DNA of 64,000 nucleotides, from the NCBI GenBank assembly GCA_965116215.1, contig OZ220494.1, positions 682,001 through 746,000 of the forward strand, written 5' to 3'. The stretch is from CBDBKL01 sp965116215 (lineage in GTDB: Bacteria > Bdellovibrionota > Bdellovibrionia > Bdellovibrionales > JAKFYE01). The notes beneath the pieces are model-generated. The model worked only from the letters and a program-made list of their open reading frames with translations. It made no database searches and had not been told where the DNA came from. The position numbers were made by a program, and so were the translations under genes. This document shows positions 62,822-64,000 of this stretch, one piece after another (within the stretch, counting starts at the first letter, position 1; every line of letters starts with the position of its first letter).

Positions 62822-63013
62822 GTTAAAGGCTCCTTTGTGTACGTGGACATTGTGGGACCCATATTCTTATTTTAAAAATCACCAATCTATATCTCTAATA
62901 AGGTGACTTCAATGGCCTATCAAATCTCGGAGACAATGTATATATCAAATTATAAAAAAGTCTTTCACTAGAAACTCAAAACATGGATTAAGTAAGGCTA
63001 AACTACTTTATTG

Positions 63014-64000
63014 TTAGGGTTTCTTATTGATTGATGACAGATAATCTATAAGGTCAATTTTTGTTAAAATATATTGAGGACTCATTTTCCGATCCACAAC
63101 AACAATACTCGGTTTATCCAATAGCAACTCCTCAACTGATGAAAGAGGAGTTTCCAAATGAACGCTAGTGACATTTCTGTCCATAACCTGCTCAACTCTT
63201 TCAACAGGAGTAATATCTTGACCTGATAATAAACCCTCTAAAAGATTTTGTTCTCTTAACATCCCCACTAATTGTCCACTTTGTATAACAGGAATTTGTG
63301 AAAAACCTCTCTCTTTCATAATTTGAATAGCAGAAGCACAAGAGTCATCTGATTTCAAACAAAATAACTCCCCTTGAGGCCGTTTTAACTCAGACACTTT
63401 CCCCTTTAAACTCGCTAATTTTGTAAATCGATTTTCCTCCATCCATTTATCATCAATAAATTTTGTCATATAATTTCGAATACCATCCGGTAAGATCACA
63501 ACACAGTTTTGATCCTTACTCAGACTTCCTGCTTCTTGTAAGACACCATAGAGTGCAGCCCCCGAAGAACCACCACAGAGAATCCCCTCTGCTCTAATTA
63601 AGAGGCGAGCTAACATAAAAGATTGGCGATCATTAATTTTCACCCACTTATCAACACACGACCTATCTAAAACATCAGGGACAAAATCATACCCAATCCC
63701 TTCCACTTTATAGGGAGCCACAAAATCTCCACCCCCCAATACAGATCCTACAGGGTCCACTCCAATGATACGACAATTTGGATTCACTTCTTTTATCCTT
63801 TTGGAGATCCCTGTTACCGTCCCTCCTGTTCCAGCCCCCATTACAACCATATCCACCTTATTATCTAAAGCCTCTAATATTTCCAAAGCTGTACTTTCAT
63901 AGTGTGCTCTTGGATTATAAGGGTTGGCATACTGGTTAAGTATGTGCGCATTGGGTAATTCCTTTTGCATTTTTTTGGCCACACTAATGTGACTATCGGG
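63014..64000 (-). CDS. cbs: Cystathionine beta-synthase, C-terminal part (cut by window edge)
   Basis: The frame is open to base 64000 (PDSHIS precedes the first GTG), so the N-terminus with the PLP lysine is outside. Visible are the PLP phosphate loop GAGTGGTVTG, the segment EGIGYDFVPDVLDRS, CGGSSGAALYG, and then two CBS domains (SCASAIQIMKERGFSQIPVIQ and VMDRNVTSVHLETPL). The CBS-domain pair at the C-terminus marks cystathionine beta-synthase rather than plain cysteine synthase. It converts serine and homocysteine to cystathionine, thus using the homocysteine made by AhcY. Confidence 0.92.
   Translation of the reverse strand, partial: PDSHISVAKKMQKELPNAHILNQYANPYNPRAHYESTALEILEALDNKVDMVVMGAGTGGTVTGISKRIKEVNPNCRIIGVDPVGSVLGGGDFVAPYKVEGIGYDFVPDVLDRSCVDKWVKINDRQSFMLARLLIRAEGILCGGSSGAALYGVLQEAGSLSKDQNCVVILPDGIRNYMTKFIDDKWMEENRFTKLASLKGKVSELKRPQGELFCLKSDDSCASAIQIMKERGFSQIPVIQSGQLVGMLREQNLLEGLLSGQDITPVERVEQVMDRNVTSVHLETPLSSVEELLLDKPSIVVVDRKMSPQYILTKIDLIDYLSSINKKP

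Overview
The window is AT-rich DNA from a Gram-negative bacterium. It has a double-membrane cell envelope (PBP2/RodA, a TolC-like protein, several beta-barrel proteins, many lipoproteins). Several features point to the Bdellovibrionota or a related former deltaproteobacterial lineage: a receiver-PATAN-DnaJ fusion, lysine-rich histone-like proteins (one with a SWIB domain), fused isobutyryl-CoA mutase IcmF, and lipoproteins with an unusual YQNC lipobox. This placement rests on gene content remembered from the families, not on a search, so it is only moderately secure.

Layout. 1-6.3 kb: the end of mrdA, rodA, trxA, a response-regulator/co-chaperone fusion, and a two-gene membrane-lipid unit. 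6.3-17.9 kb: five minus-strand paralogous cysteine-rich lipoprotein genes. 17.9-24.2 kb: sodB and a complete peptide ABC transporter operon (dppABCDF-like). 24.2-25.4 kb: a gene-free stretch with two copies of a structured inverted-repeat element. 25.4-33.8 kb: housekeeping genes (orn, ahcY, map, greB, bolA, hemH) and two lysine-rich chromatin-like proteins. 34-45.2 kb: a TolC-like gene, the full Na+-NQR operon nqrABCDEF-apbE-nqrM, and a beta-barrel protein. 45.3-47 kb: a tightly coupled three-gene unit of accessory type led by a TIGR04255-family gene. 47.3-52.4 kb: icmF, a 3-hydroxyacyl-CoA dehydrogenase and a porin-like gene. 52.7-59.5 kb: envelope proteins of unknown function and plsC. 59.8-62.8 kb: three Sel1-repeat secreted proteins, one carrying a trypsin-like protease domain. 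The right edge cuts cystathionine beta-synthase.

The most unusual part is the 6.3-17.9 kb array. All five genes start with TTG, share a signal/lipobox and an N-terminal domain of about 130 residues, and then diverge into shuffled cysteine-rich modules. Each has upstream a motif resembling a sigma-28 (FliA) promoter. One has 14 perfect copies of an 8-bp repeat between two such motifs, where its neighbour has about two. Two genes 9.6 kb apart share 692 identical bases that include their promoters. Together this looks like a locus generating surface-protein diversity by slippage, gene conversion and module exchange. That function is inference; the repeats and identities are seen directly.

Other points of interest are a G8 tract placed exactly at the ribosome-binding site of the TIGR04255 operon, two envelope genes whose signal peptides are only complete if translation starts at ATT or ATA, and the 186-bp structured element upstream of the peptide transporter.
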